Shown piece after piece: positions 16,513 through 25,128 of a DNA stretch of 64,000 bases. The stretch is from positions 22,427 through 86,426 of the forward strand of contig JACOUN010000097.1 in NCBI GenBank assembly GCA_016177805.1, in the 5' to 3' direction. Source of the DNA: Rhodocyclales bacterium. GTDB taxonomy: Bacteria > Pseudomonadota > Gammaproteobacteria > Burkholderiales > Rhodocyclaceae. A model generated the notes under the pieces. That model was not told the origin of the DNA. It did no database searches and saw only the letters and a program-made list of their open reading frames with translations. The position numbers were made by a program, and so were the translations under genes. The first letter of the stretch is position 1; the number at the start of each line of letters is the position of its first letter.

Positions 16513-17895
16513 ATGGCCGGTTTGGTGGCCGCCGAGCGCCTTGCGTTGCGCCTGACCCACGCGCTGTGCTGCGTATTGGCGCTGCTGGTCGTGACTGCGG
16601 TGAGGCAGTTGCAGGAAGGGGCATGGGAGATCGACCTGCGGTTGTGGTTCGTATTTCTACCGCTCTTCTCCTTGCTCATGCCGGTGCGCGGCTATGCCGG
16701 TTTTGCCAATACCCGGCTGGTGGGAACGCTGCGCGCCATCAGCGCGCTGATCAATGCGTTGGTCACTGTGTCGGGCCTGCAGGCGTTGCTGTATCTGTCC
16801 GGGATGCCGGTCATGGAGCCGGTTTTCGTATTGCTGCTGATGCTGGTGCATAGTGCGTTCTGTCTTGCCGGCCGTACCCTGCTGGGCCGCGTGATGCGGC
16901 GACGGGTGCGCAGGATCCGTCTGATCATCGTCGGCGCGGGCGAACAGGGGATTGCGACCGCGCGGGACATCGCTGCCAACGAGCCGGATGTCGAAGTGAT
17001 CGGATTTGTGGACGATCGTCAGACCCGCCTTGACCTCGACAGCCTCCCGGCGCCATTGCTTGGCAAGGCCGTTGATCTGGCATGGCAGTCGCATTGTGCC
17101 GACGGCGTGGTGATCGCTCTGCCCGGTGGCGCGGGCGAGCGTATCCGGGCGCTGACCGCGATGCTGCGGGATGGCTTCAGCAGCGTCTACCTGGCCTCTG
17201 AGCTGCCGGTGCTGCAATCGTCGGTCACGAGCCGCTCGCATGTCGGACCGCACAACCTGCGCCTGCTCGGGATGAGCAGCCTGCCGCTGGAGGCGAGAAT
17301 TGCCAAGCGCCTGTTCGATATGGTGTTTTCCACGCTGGCGCTGCTCGCGTTCCTGCCGGTGGGTTTGGTGATCGCGGTCTTGATCAAGCTCGAATCGCCC
17401 GGCCCGGTGCTGTTTACTCAACTGCGTCACGGCCTGGGGCGCCGGTTGTTCAAGGTGTACAAGTTTCGCAGCATGGCGCACGCGCCGGATGCGACCGGTG
17501 ACGGGATACGCCTGACCGAGCGTGGCGACAGCCGGGTGACACGCCTCGGTGCATTATTGCGCCGCACCAGCCTCGACGAATTCCCGCAGTTCTTCAACGT
17601 GCTGCTGGGGCAGATGTCGGTAGTAGGGCCACGCCCGCATCCGCCCGGAGTGAAGGCCGGCGACCGTATCTACGAAGAGGTCGTGGATGCCTTTGCCGAA
17701 CGCTACAAGGTGTCCCCAGGGATCACCGGCTGGGCGCAGATCAACGGTTACCGGGGCAACACCTTCACCGAGGAGGATCTGACCGGGCGCTTTGCCTACG
17801 ACATCGAATACATCCAGAACTGGTCGCTGGAACTGGATGTCTGGATCGTGCTGAAAACCGCGTTCGGCGGCTTCAAGGGTGAGAATGCGTTCTGA
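16513..17895 (+). CDS. Polyprenyl-phosphate sugar-1-phosphate transferase (EPS initiating enzyme)
   Basis: A 460-residue polyisoprenyl-phosphate hexose-1-phosphate transferase. Four to five membrane segments (about 10-120) and a cytoplasmic Rossmann-like domain (LIIVGAGEQGIATARDI at about residues 137-153) precede the catalytic sugar-transferase domain. The latter has the hydrophobic KRLFDMVFS entry, KVYKFRSM, RRTSLDEFPQFFNVLLG and the VGPRPH motif, then PGITGWAQINGYRG. It loads the first sugar onto undecaprenyl phosphate to start the EPS repeat unit. ATG 16513 is chosen because earlier in-frame codons encode unconserved sequence. The 196 bases between it and the dehydratase gene contain no gene I can support. 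Confidence 0.92.
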   Translation: MAGLVAAERLALRLTHALCCVLALLVVTAVRQLQEGAWEIDLRLWFVFLPLFSLLMPVRGYAGFANTRLVGTLRAISALINALVTVSGLQALLYLSGMPVMEPVFVLLLMLVHSAFCLAGRTLLGRVMRRRVRRIRLIIVGAGEQGIATARDIAANEPDVEVIGFVDDRQTRLDLDSLPAPLLGKAVDLAWQSHCADGVVIALPGGAGERIRALTAMLRDGFSSVYLASELPVLQSSVTSRSHVGPHNLRLLGMSSLPLEARIAKRLFDMVFSTLALLAFLPVGLVIAVLIKLESPGPVLFTQLRHGLGRRLFKVYKFRSMAHAPDATGDGIRLTERGDSRVTRLGALLRRTSLDEFPQFFNVLLGQMSVVGPRPHPPGVKAGDRIYEEVVDAFAERYKVSPGITGWAQINGYRGNTFTEEDLTGRFAYDIEYIQNWSLELDVWIVLKTAFGGFKGENAF

Positions 17896-18832
17896 TCAGG
17901 CCGCCAGCCCTCGTGGTGCTCGCGCCAGCGTGGTGATCCCGACCCTGAACGCGGCACGGCATCTGCCCGATCTGGTGGCGGCGTTCGCCCGCCTGGCGGA
18001 TCGTCCGGCGCGGGTGCTGTTCATCGATTCCGGCTCCAGCGACGGCACGGTCGAGCAGGTGCGTGCCGCAGGCCATGTGTTGCATGCCATCGCGCGCGCC
18101 GATTTCGGTCATGGCCGCACCCGCAATCTGGCGGTGCGCCTGTGCCCGGACAGCGACTACATCGTCTATCTGACCCAGGATGCCCGCCCGCAAGGCGACA
18201 ACTGGCTGACCGAACTGCTGGCGCCGTTTGACGACGAGCGTGTCGCGCTGGTCTATGGCCGGCAGTTGCCGCGTCCCGGCGCGGGGCCGGCGGAGCGGTA
18301 TGCGCGCGAGTTCAACTACCCCGCCCAGCCGGACCGGACGGTGCTCGCGGATGTGGGTGTGCGCGGCGTCAAGGCCGTCTATTGTTCCAATTCGTTTGCC
18401 GCCTACCGCCGCGCCGCGCTGGAGGCGGTCGGCGGGTTCCCGGAGTTGCTGCCGTTGGGCGAAGATATGTCGGTCGCCTTGCGCCTGTTGCAGCGCGGCC
18501 ATGCGCGCGTGTATCAGCCGCTCGCGCTGGCGGTGCACAGCCATGACTACGGCGTGGTGGATGAGTTCAAGCGCTATTTCGATATCGGCACCCTGATGGC
18601 CATGGATGCCGGCCTGCAGCGCGCGAGTCTGGCGACCGCGGGCGAGGGCTGGCGCTATGCCCGTGGCGAATTCGCGCTGGCCTGGCGCGAGGGACGAATC
18701 CTGCTGCTGCCCCTGACGGGTTTGCGCATCGTGGCCAAGGCGGCCGGTTTCGCGCTGGGGCGGCGTTACCGGCTTCTGCCGCAGCGCTGGCGGCGGCGGT
18801 TGAGCATGCATCGTTACTTCTGGAGCGTTTGA
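17885..18832 (+). CDS. Family 2 glycosyltransferase (rhamnosyltransferase-like)
   Basis: A 315-residue cytoplasmic glycosyltransferase with the GT-A opening SVVIPTLNAARHLPDLVAAF, the DSGSSDGTVE motif, and QDARPQGDNWL standing in for the usual DxD region. The late GEDMSVALRLLQRGHARVYQP motif is the acceptor-side signature. Resemblance to rhamnosyltransferases fits the dehydratase at the head of the cluster, but the donor sugar is not proven. ATG 17885 is preferred over GTG 17879; either way the start overlaps the end of the sugar-transferase gene. Its own stop overlaps the next start as TGATG. Confidence 0.88.
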   Translation: MRSDQAASPRGARASVVIPTLNAARHLPDLVAAFARLADRPARVLFIDSGSSDGTVEQVRAAGHVLHAIARADFGHGRTRNLAVRLCPDSDYIVYLTQDARPQGDNWLTELLAPFDDERVALVYGRQLPRPGAGPAERYAREFNYPAQPDRTVLADVGVRGVKAVYCSNSFAAYRRAALEAVGGFPELLPLGEDMSVALRLLQRGHARVYQPLALAVHSHDYGVVDEFKRYFDIGTLMAMDAGLQRASLATAGEGWRYARGEFALAWREGRILLLPLTGLRIVAKAAGFALGRRYRLLPQRWRRRLSMHRYFWSV

Positions 18833-19662
18833 TGGGTGTCGCGGTGATCGGCGTTGGCAGTTTCATTGCCGCTGCGCTGCGCGCGCGGCCCGAGACGGCT
18901 GCGTGGCGGTTCGTCAGCCACACCGAGGCGCTCGCGGGTGACGCGTGGCTCGCGGGCCTGGACGTGGTGATCAACTGCGCCTTCGATGCGCGCCTCAAGC
19001 GCGAACCGTATGACCCGGCCCATGACGTCGACCTGGTGCTTGCCGCGATGCTCGGGCAACGCGCCGCGGTGCGCTACGTGATGCTCAGTTCCCGCATGGC
19101 CTACGGTCCTGCGGGCCCGGACGGACGGCTCGACGAGAACCGCGAGCCGCGTCCGGTTCATCCCTATGGAATCGCCAAGCTGGAAACCGAACGTCGTCTC
19201 GCCGCGTTGCTGGGCGAGCGGCTGACGGTGCTGCGCCTGAGCAACGTGTTCGGTTACGAACTGATGGCCGGGCGGGCCAATTTCTTTGCTATGGCACTGC
19301 GCGGCCTGCACGAGCAGGGTCGCATCGTGTTCGACATGAGTCCTTTCGTCGAACGCGACTTCCTGCCGGTCGAGTCGCTCGCCGAGCAGTTGCCGCGAGT
19401 CGTGGGAAGGCTGCGGGCGGGGCTGTACAACCTCGGGGCGGGCACCGCCATCCCGACCGGGCGGATCGCGCAGTGGCTGATCGAAGGCTATGGCGAGGGC
19501 GAGTTGCTTGTGACCCGGATGCGCGAACACGACGGATTCTGGCTCGACATCAGCGCGGCCCAGGCGGCCTTCGGCATCGCCGGCGTCGACCCCGCCCAGG
19601 TGCGGGCGAACTGCGTGGCGCTAGGCCAGCGCTTGCGCGCCGAGGCGGAGGTCGGGCGATGA
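18832..19662 (+). CDS. NAD(P)-dependent SDR epimerase/dehydratase
   Basis: A 276-residue extended SDR, shorter than the usual 300-330. The N-terminal Gly motif is VIGVGSFIAAAL, with no second Gly in the standard place, and the catalytic YxxxK is present as YGIAK at about residue 105 after the SSRMAYGPAG block. The LRLSNVFGYEL segment and a C-terminal RDFLPVESLAEQLP piece fit nucleotide-sugar epimerases or reductases such as the RmlD or GMER type. It probably makes one of the EPS sugars. Start overlaps the upstream stop (TGATG) and its stop overlaps the next start (ATGA). Confidence 0.82.
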   Translation: MGVAVIGVGSFIAAALRARPETAAWRFVSHTEALAGDAWLAGLDVVINCAFDARLKREPYDPAHDVDLVLAAMLGQRAAVRYVMLSSRMAYGPAGPDGRLDENREPRPVHPYGIAKLETERRLAALLGERLTVLRLSNVFGYELMAGRANFFAMALRGLHEQGRIVFDMSPFVERDFLPVESLAEQLPRVVGRLRAGLYNLGAGTAIPTGRIAQWLIEGYGEGELLVTRMREHDGFWLDISAAQAAFGIAGVDPAQVRANCVALGQRLRAEAEVGR

Positions 19663-20621
19663 GCCGTCTCACCGTCTCCATCGTTAACTATCGCACCGCC
19701 GCGCTGACGATAGAGTGCATCGCTTCGATCAAGGCCCATCCGCCGGTGGGCGGGGAGGTGGACATCGTGGTGGTGGACAACGCGTCCGGCGATGGCAGCG
19801 CTGCGCGGATCGCTGCGGCACATCCTGATGTGCGCCTGATCCAGAGTGATGCGAATCTGGGCTTCGCGGGGGGCAACAATCTGGTCCTGCGCGATTGCCG
19901 GTCGGATTTCGTGCTGCTGCTCAATAGTGACGCCTGCGTCGAAGCCGGCACCCTGGATACGCTGTTGGCGGCGCTGCGCGACAACCCGCGCGTTGGTGCG
20001 GTGAGTGCGCGCATCGTCAATGCAGGGGATGGTCTCGACCAGGACTACCCGTGCCGTTTTCCGAGCTTGCCCGAAATGGTCAGGCGAGCGCTGCGTGGCG
20101 CGCAGTTCCCCGCTGCCGGGCGCACCGCGCCGGTGCCGCTGGAGCGTCTGCATGGCGCGTGCATGATGCTGCGGGGCGAACTGCTCGCCACGGTCGGCGT
20201 GCTCGACGACGGGTTTTTCATGTATGACGAGGACGTGGACTGGTGCGTACGGGCGGCGCGCCAGGGCTGGGCGCTGTGGCTGATTCCGTCCGCGCGCGTC
20301 GTGCATCATGGCGGCAAGTCGTCGCAGCGCGCCCCCAGCGGGCAGCGCAAGGGGCTGGAGTTGAGCGCGACGGCGCTACGCATGCGCTACGAGCTGCGCC
20401 GCAGCCGCTACCGGCTGTACCGCAAGCATCGGACCTGGTGGGAGCTGTGCATGCTCAAGGCCATGACCGACGCGGCGATGCTGCTCGCGTGCATACGGCC
20501 TTTCATGCTGTGGCTGGCCGTGCCGGGGCAGCGTGCGGCGGCCGGTGCGTTGCTGCGCGTGAATCTGCGCATCGTCGCGATGAATCCGTTTTCCGATCAG
20601 GATGCCGCGCGTGTCGCTTGA
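19659..20621 (+). CDS. Family 2 glycosyltransferase (WcaA/rhamnosyltransferase type)
   Basis: A 320-residue GT-A glycosyltransferase: SIVNYRTAALTIECIASI at the start, VVVDNASGDGSAARI near residue 45, the NLGFAGGNNL motif near residue 72 and LLNSDACVE as the DxD-like metal site. MYDEDVDWCVRAARQGWALW is the characteristic acceptor motif. The C-terminal 100 residues contain one or two hydrophobic helices that may hold it on the membrane. ATG 19659 is fixed by its ATGA overlap with the upstream stop. It is one of three glycosyltransferases building the EPS repeat. Confidence 0.9.
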   Translation: MSRLTVSIVNYRTAALTIECIASIKAHPPVGGEVDIVVVDNASGDGSAARIAAAHPDVRLIQSDANLGFAGGNNLVLRDCRSDFVLLLNSDACVEAGTLDTLLAALRDNPRVGAVSARIVNAGDGLDQDYPCRFPSLPEMVRRALRGAQFPAAGRTAPVPLERLHGACMMLRGELLATVGVLDDGFFMYDEDVDWCVRAARQGWALWLIPSARVVHHGGKSSQRAPSGQRKGLELSATALRMRYELRRSRYRLYRKHRTWWELCMLKAMTDAAMLLACIRPFMLWLAVPGQRAAAGALLRVNLRIVAMNPFSDQDAARVA

Positions 20622-22086
20622 CGTGCGCGCCGCGCTGTTCCAGGCGCCGCGTGACGGCGCGTGGGCGGGTTTGCTCCTGGCGCTGGTCCTGGGGTTCTCC
20701 CTGGCCGTGCTCACCGTGGTGTCGCCGCTGGCGGGCGTGGCTGGCGCGACCGCGCTGGGCGGGGTGTTCTGGCTTGCCGGCCATCCTCAGGCGATGCTGC
20801 TGTTCTTTTTCGCGAGCCTCGCGATTCCGGTGCAGAAGACCCTGGTGGGGTTGCCGCTCAATGTCGCGGACGGTTTGCTGGTGTTGTGGTGCGTGTTCTG
20901 GCCTTTCATGATGCGTCGTGATGACGCGCCGGCGCTGCAACGTTGGCGCGTGCCGACCCTGGTGTGGGCCATCGTGCCGTTCGTGCTGGCGGTGGTGGTG
21001 GCCCAGGTTGATTCGATCAGCCAGCTCGCCAGCCTCAAGCAGGGGCTGCGCATCGTCGAGTGGTTCGTGGTGCTGCCGGTGTTGTTGATGGTGTTCGTGC
21101 CACGCCCGCACTTCTGGCGTTTCGCCAGCGTTGCGTTGCTGCTGGTGCCCTGCTTCTTCGCCATCGACGGCTTGGTGGAGGTGGCCACCGGAGGCCGTTC
21201 GTTGACCGGCATGCTGGGCATTCCGCCGCCGATACCGCCCGGCGATGCCGAGCAGATTCGTCACACGTTCGATGTTTCCGGGCGCGCGGGAAGTGCGTTT
21301 GGCGGCGCCCAGGGGTTGGCGATGTACCTGGTGATGACCATGAGCGTGGCGATCGCGCACCTGTTGCACGCGCCCGAGCGCTGGTTGCGCTGGACGGCGG
21401 CGCTCAGCCTCGCGATATGCCTGGCGGGACTGGCGGCGACCCAGTCGCGCGGCGGCGTGCTGGGCGCCCTGGCCTTGGGGCTGGTGATGGCCATGGTGGC
21501 CGGTCCGACGGCGCGACGCTTCCTGGCCGCCGCGCTGCTGCTGGGGGCGGTGGTGGCCGGGGGGGGGCTGACGCTGTGGCCGGGCTGGGATGGCTCGCTC
21601 GCCAGTCTGGTGCCGGGGCGTCAGGAGGCGGTGCTGGACCGGCTCATCATCTGGGGGGTGGTCAGGGATGTGTTTGTGGACAACCCGCTGACCGGGGTCG
21701 GACTGGGCAACTTCCGTGATGAATTCTTCGCGCGTGGCGCGTGGCTGAACGTCGAACTGGGCTATGCGTCAGTGCATGCGCACAACACCTACCTGGAGAT
21801 ACTCGCGGGCACCGGGGTGCTCGGACTCGGGAGTTACGTCGCGTTTCTGCTCGTGGTGGCGACCCGGTTGGCGCGCCTGTGGCGTGACGGGAGCAGCAGC
21901 AATCCGGTGTTCACCTATGCCGCGATAGGAACGCTGGCGGCGTACGCGGTGTTTGCGATGGTCGACATGTTGTTGCTGCAGAACATGCATTTTCTGCTGG
22001 TGCTGTTGCTGAGCCTGGGCCTCACCCGGAGCGACGTTGCGGCGCTGGGGCTGGGCGGTGCGTCCGACGAGGAGGCGGCGAAGTGA
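20602..22086 (+). CDS. O-antigen ligase/polymerase-like protein (candidate Wzy)
   Basis: A 494-residue inner-membrane protein with about 11-12 membrane segments. A large periplasmic loop near residues 330-405 includes RLIIWGVVRDVFVDNPLTGVGLGNF and HAHNTYLEILAGTGVLGL (landmarks NPLTGVGLGNF and HNTYLEILAGTG), the Wzy_C domain hallmark. In an EPS cluster with a flippase and a Wzz-like protein, such a protein is most likely the repeat-unit polymerase. True WaaL ligases have the same fold. The start at ATG 20602 overlaps the preceding gene by 20 bases; a GTG at 20611 is a close alternative. Confidence 0.85.
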   Translation: MPRVSLDVRAALFQAPRDGAWAGLLLALVLGFSLAVLTVVSPLAGVAGATALGGVFWLAGHPQAMLLFFFASLAIPVQKTLVGLPLNVADGLLVLWCVFWPFMMRRDDAPALQRWRVPTLVWAIVPFVLAVVVAQVDSISQLASLKQGLRIVEWFVVLPVLLMVFVPRPHFWRFASVALLLVPCFFAIDGLVEVATGGRSLTGMLGIPPPIPPGDAEQIRHTFDVSGRAGSAFGGAQGLAMYLVMTMSVAIAHLLHAPERWLRWTAALSLAICLAGLAATQSRGGVLGALALGLVMAMVAGPTARRFLAAALLLGAVVAGGGLTLWPGWDGSLASLVPGRQEAVLDRLIIWGVVRDVFVDNPLTGVGLGNFRDEFFARGAWLNVELGYASVHAHNTYLEILAGTGVLGLGSYVAFLLVVATRLARLWRDGSSSNPVFTYAAIGTLAAYAVFAMVDMLLLQNMHFLLVLLLSLGLTRSDVAALGLGGASDEEAAK

Positions 22087-23318
22087 GAGTCGTGCTGCTG
22101 GTCGACACCCTGGCGATAGGCGGATTGCCCAATCATGTGCTCGATCTGGCGCGGGCGCTGAGCGATGCCGGCGAATGCGTGGCCGTGGCGCATGCCGGCA
22201 CGGATGTGCCGACGCATCTCGATACGCGCGGAATCGAACTGCTCGCGTTGGCCGACGTCGGGGCGCCGCTTGACGCGCCGCGTGCGCTGGCGCGACTGCG
22301 CCAATGGCAGCCGGATCTGGTGCACGTGCATCTGTGCAGCCATCTGGAGTTGCTGCTCGCCTTGTCCGAGCTGCGTGTGCCGCTGGTACGTTCGTTTCAC
22401 GACTACACCTCGCTATGCCTGCGCCGTGGCCGGCGCCGTTATCCGGGCGATCGCTGCGCGCGGGCGCTGGGGTGGTCGTGCGCGTTGTATGGCTGCCTGC
22501 TGGGAGCGCCGGAGCCGGGGCAGCGCCTGCCCCGGCTGGCCAACCTGCCGCGCAAGCTGTCGGAGCGGGCCCGTTACCAGCACTTTGATGCGGCGCTGGT
22601 GGGCAGCAACCACATGGGTGAGGTGTTGCGGATCAACGGGTTTGCGCCCGAGCGCATCACAGTGGTGCCCTACTTCAGCCGTTTTGACCGGGAGGCGCGG
22701 GGGCTGGCGGAAATGCCCGAAAAGCCTGCAGGCATTCCGGGCGTGACGCGCCCGCTGGCGCTGATGTTCGCTGGGCAGGCGGTGGCCGGCAAGGGGCTGG
22801 AAGTGCTGGTGCGCGCCTTGCCCGCAATGCGCGGGGACTGGCGTTTGACCGCGATCACCTCGGGGCCCGAGCTTGAGCGGGTGCGCGCCCTGGCACGCCA
22901 GTTGGGGGTGGACGCACGCATCGAGTTCATCGAATGGCTGCCGCACGAGGCATTGGCCGGGCACTACCGGCGCGCCGACCTGTTCGTGCTGCCGTCGGTG
23001 TGGGATGACCCCGGCCCCCTGGTCGGCATCGAGGCGATGTCGTTCGCAACGCCGGTGGTGGCGTTCGCGGTGGGTGGAATACCGGACTACGTGCTCCACG
23101 GGCGCACCGGCTTCCTGGTGGCGGAGGTGTCGGTTGAGGCTCTGGGCGGGCAGTTGCAACGGGCGCTGGAGTGCGGCGCGGGCCTGGCCGAGTTGGGGCG
23201 CGCCGGGCAAGCCCTGGTCGTCGACCGGCATGGCCGTAGCCGTCACGTGAATACAATACGATCGATGTACGGGCATGCGGCGGCGGCCCGCGCGATGGGG
23301 CTGGAGGCGGTGACATGA
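22083..23318 (+). CDS. Family 4 glycosyltransferase
   Basis: A 411-residue GT-B glycosyltransferase. The N-terminal acceptor domain starts VVLLVDTLAIGGLPNHVLDLARAL, and the linker leads to the C-terminal donor domain with LALMFAGQAVAGKGLEVLVRAL near residue 225. The family ExxxxxxxE-type region is VGIEAMSFATPVVAFAVGGIPDYV. Retaining enzymes of this family use UDP- or GDP-sugars. The start is GTG 22083, overlapping the upstream stop as GTGA. The final codons overlap the acyltransferase start the same way. Confidence 0.9.
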   Translation: MRVVLLVDTLAIGGLPNHVLDLARALSDAGECVAVAHAGTDVPTHLDTRGIELLALADVGAPLDAPRALARLRQWQPDLVHVHLCSHLELLLALSELRVPLVRSFHDYTSLCLRRGRRRYPGDRCARALGWSCALYGCLLGAPEPGQRLPRLANLPRKLSERARYQHFDAALVGSNHMGEVLRINGFAPERITVVPYFSRFDREARGLAEMPEKPAGIPGVTRPLALMFAGQAVAGKGLEVLVRALPAMRGDWRLTAITSGPELERVRALARQLGVDARIEFIEWLPHEALAGHYRRADLFVLPSVWDDPGPLVGIEAMSFATPVVAFAVGGIPDYVLHGRTGFLVAEVSVEALGGQLQRALECGAGLAELGRAGQALVVDRHGRSRHVNTIRSMYGHAAAARAMGLEAVT

Positions 23319-24493
23319 CGCGACGATTCTTGAGCGGGGTGGCGGAGATCTACCGTGTGGCGCTGTCGCGCCCCATCGTGCACCGCGGTGAGCTGCTGTG
23401 CGTGCAGCGCCTGCGCGGGGTGGCGGTGTTCATGGTGCTGCTGGTGCATATCGAGGATGTGTCGCACCGGCTGTCGGGCTGGGAGGGGTTTCACAGTTTC
23501 TTTGCGCTCAACGTCGGCTATTCGGGCCCTGACATGTTCTTCGTGATCAGCGGCTTCATCATGTCCTACATCACCTTTGGGGCTCCGTTTTACCACCGTC
23601 GCTGGCTGGTCAGCCGCTTTATCCGCATCTACCCGCTATACATGCTGTTTACCGGGCTGGTGGTGTTGTTGTGGCTGCACAATCCGGCCATGACCATGGG
23701 GTCGGGGGCGCAGGACTGGGGGAGCGTGATCCGCTCCATGCTGATCGTCCCGCAGGCCGGTTTGCCGCTGTTGTTCGTCGGCTGGACGGTGGAGCACGAG
23801 ATCGTGTTCTATACCCTGGTGTTCGTGGTGGCACGCTTCCTCAGCCTGAACTGGTTGATATGGGTGCTGTTGGGCCTGTCGTTGCTGGCGTTTGCCAAGT
23901 GGGTGATGGTGAACAGCGGTGGCGTGGATTTCTGGGACTACCATTTCTTGTCGCTGTACATGGCGCAGTTCGCCATGGGGGCGCTGGTATATCGATACTG
24001 GGAACAGACCGCACGCCTTGGCTGGCGTCTTCCGCTGGCGGCGGCGGCGGTGCTGTTCGCGCTGGGGGTGGCTTATTGTGAGTCGGGCGCCATCAACATG
24101 GAGCAACCGCTGCGGGTGCTGACGTTCGGTGGTGCATACAGTGCGCTGTTGCTGGGCTTGCTCAACCGCGAGAAGCAGCAGCGCGCGATCGGATGCGAGC
24201 CGGATAAGCGCGATGCGCTGGTGTTGATCGGCGATGCGTCCTATTCGCTGTATCTGAGCCACCCGTTCGTGCTGGCGGCATTCGGCAAAGCCTTTGTGTA
24301 TTTTGATCCGCCCGCATGGAGCGCGTTGCCGTGGTTGATGGTGGCGGCGGTGACGACGTTGGTGGTGGGTTATCTGGTACATGTATTTCTCGAAAGGCCG
24401 CTGATAGAGGTAGGTAAACGCATGTCGCGGTGGGTGGGGCGCACCGCGACGCTGGGAGTCGGAGATGGATGCAAGAAATCAGGAACTGCCTGA
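23315..24493 (+). CDS. Membrane acyltransferase 3 (OafA/AT3 family)
   Basis: A 392-residue inner-membrane protein with about ten membrane segments. The AT3 opening motif RLRGVAVFMVLLVHIED (RG...H) is at about residues 31-47, and FFVISGFIMSYI follows near residue 70. Enzymes of this family move acetyl or succinyl groups from the cytoplasm to sugars of a surface polysaccharide. In this cluster it would decorate the EPS repeat. It overlaps the upstream gene by four bases and runs 29 bases into the following P-loop gene in another frame. Confidence 0.9.
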   Translation: MTRRFLSGVAEIYRVALSRPIVHRGELLCVQRLRGVAVFMVLLVHIEDVSHRLSGWEGFHSFFALNVGYSGPDMFFVISGFIMSYITFGAPFYHRRWLVSRFIRIYPLYMLFTGLVVLLWLHNPAMTMGSGAQDWGSVIRSMLIVPQAGLPLLFVGWTVEHEIVFYTLVFVVARFLSLNWLIWVLLGLSLLAFAKWVMVNSGGVDFWDYHFLSLYMAQFAMGALVYRYWEQTARLGWRLPLAAAAVLFALGVAYCESGAINMEQPLRVLTFGGAYSALLLGLLNREKQQRAIGCEPDKRDALVLIGDASYSLYLSHPFVLAAFGKAFVYFDPPAWSALPWLMVAAVTTLVVGYLVHVFLERPLIEVGKRMSRWVGRTATLGVGDGCKKSGTA

Positions 24494-25082
24494 CACCGCC
24501 GCGGGTGATCCGCGCTTTGCTTCGTCCATGCAGGCGATCATGGCCAGCATTCAGCGCGAGGCGCGGATTCGGCCGCTCAAGCAGATCATGGTGCTGGGCG
24601 CGGCGCGTGGCGTCGGCGCCAGTCTGGTCGCGCGTGAGGCCGCCGCTCAGTTGGCGACCACTTTTGGTCCGGTGCTGGTGGTGGAGGTGCGCACTGGTGA
24701 CGGTCCGGAAACCGACCTGGGCCAGGATCCGCACGCGGTGAATGAACGGCATGGCGCGGTCGCACATGCCGCGCTGTCGGCCGAAGCCTGCCTGCGCCTG
24801 TTCAGCGCCGGCAAACGCGAGAGCGAGGGGCTGCCGCCACAGTGGCGGGACGCGTACGAGTACATACTGTGGGACGTTCCCACCCCCACCGTGAGCCCTG
24901 CCGCACTTGCGGTGGCCAGGGCGGTGGATGGTTCGATACTGGTGGTGCACGCCAATCGCACCCGCCGTCAGGTGGCGATGCACGTGGCCAGCCGGATCGA
25001 GGATAGCGGCGGGCGGGTGCTGGGCGTGGTGCTCAACCGCACCCTGAATTTCATCCCGGAATGGATCTACCGCTGGCTCTGA
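24465..25082 (+). CDS. BY-kinase-like P-loop protein with a degenerate Walker A
   Basis: A 205-residue MinD/CpsD-fold protein in the position of an EPS tyrosine autokinase. The predicted Walker A reads G45-A-A-R-G-V-G51-A52-S53, so the lysine that grips the ATP phosphates is alanine. The Walker B counterpart is EYILWDVPTPTVSPAAL, with Asp retained in the place of the usual Asp-x-Pro-Pro. The C-terminus has GVVLNRT followed by only one Tyr near the end, not a Tyr cluster. It may bind nucleotide weakly or serve as a regulatory or scaffold partner of the Wzz-like protein, but kinase activity is doubtful. The start overlaps the acyltransferase gene by 29 bases. Confidence 0.78.
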   Translation: MDARNQELPDTAAGDPRFASSMQAIMASIQREARIRPLKQIMVLGAARGVGASLVAREAAAQLATTFGPVLVVEVRTGDGPETDLGQDPHAVNERHGAVAHAALSAEACLRLFSAGKRESEGLPPQWRDAYEYILWDVPTPTVSPAALAVARAVDGSILVVHANRTRRQVAMHVASRIEDSGGRVLGVVLNRTLNFIPEWIYRWL

Positions 25083-25128
25083 ATGGGCTGCGACGTAACC
25101 GTGCGATATTTTGCTGGAGTCTGTGACT

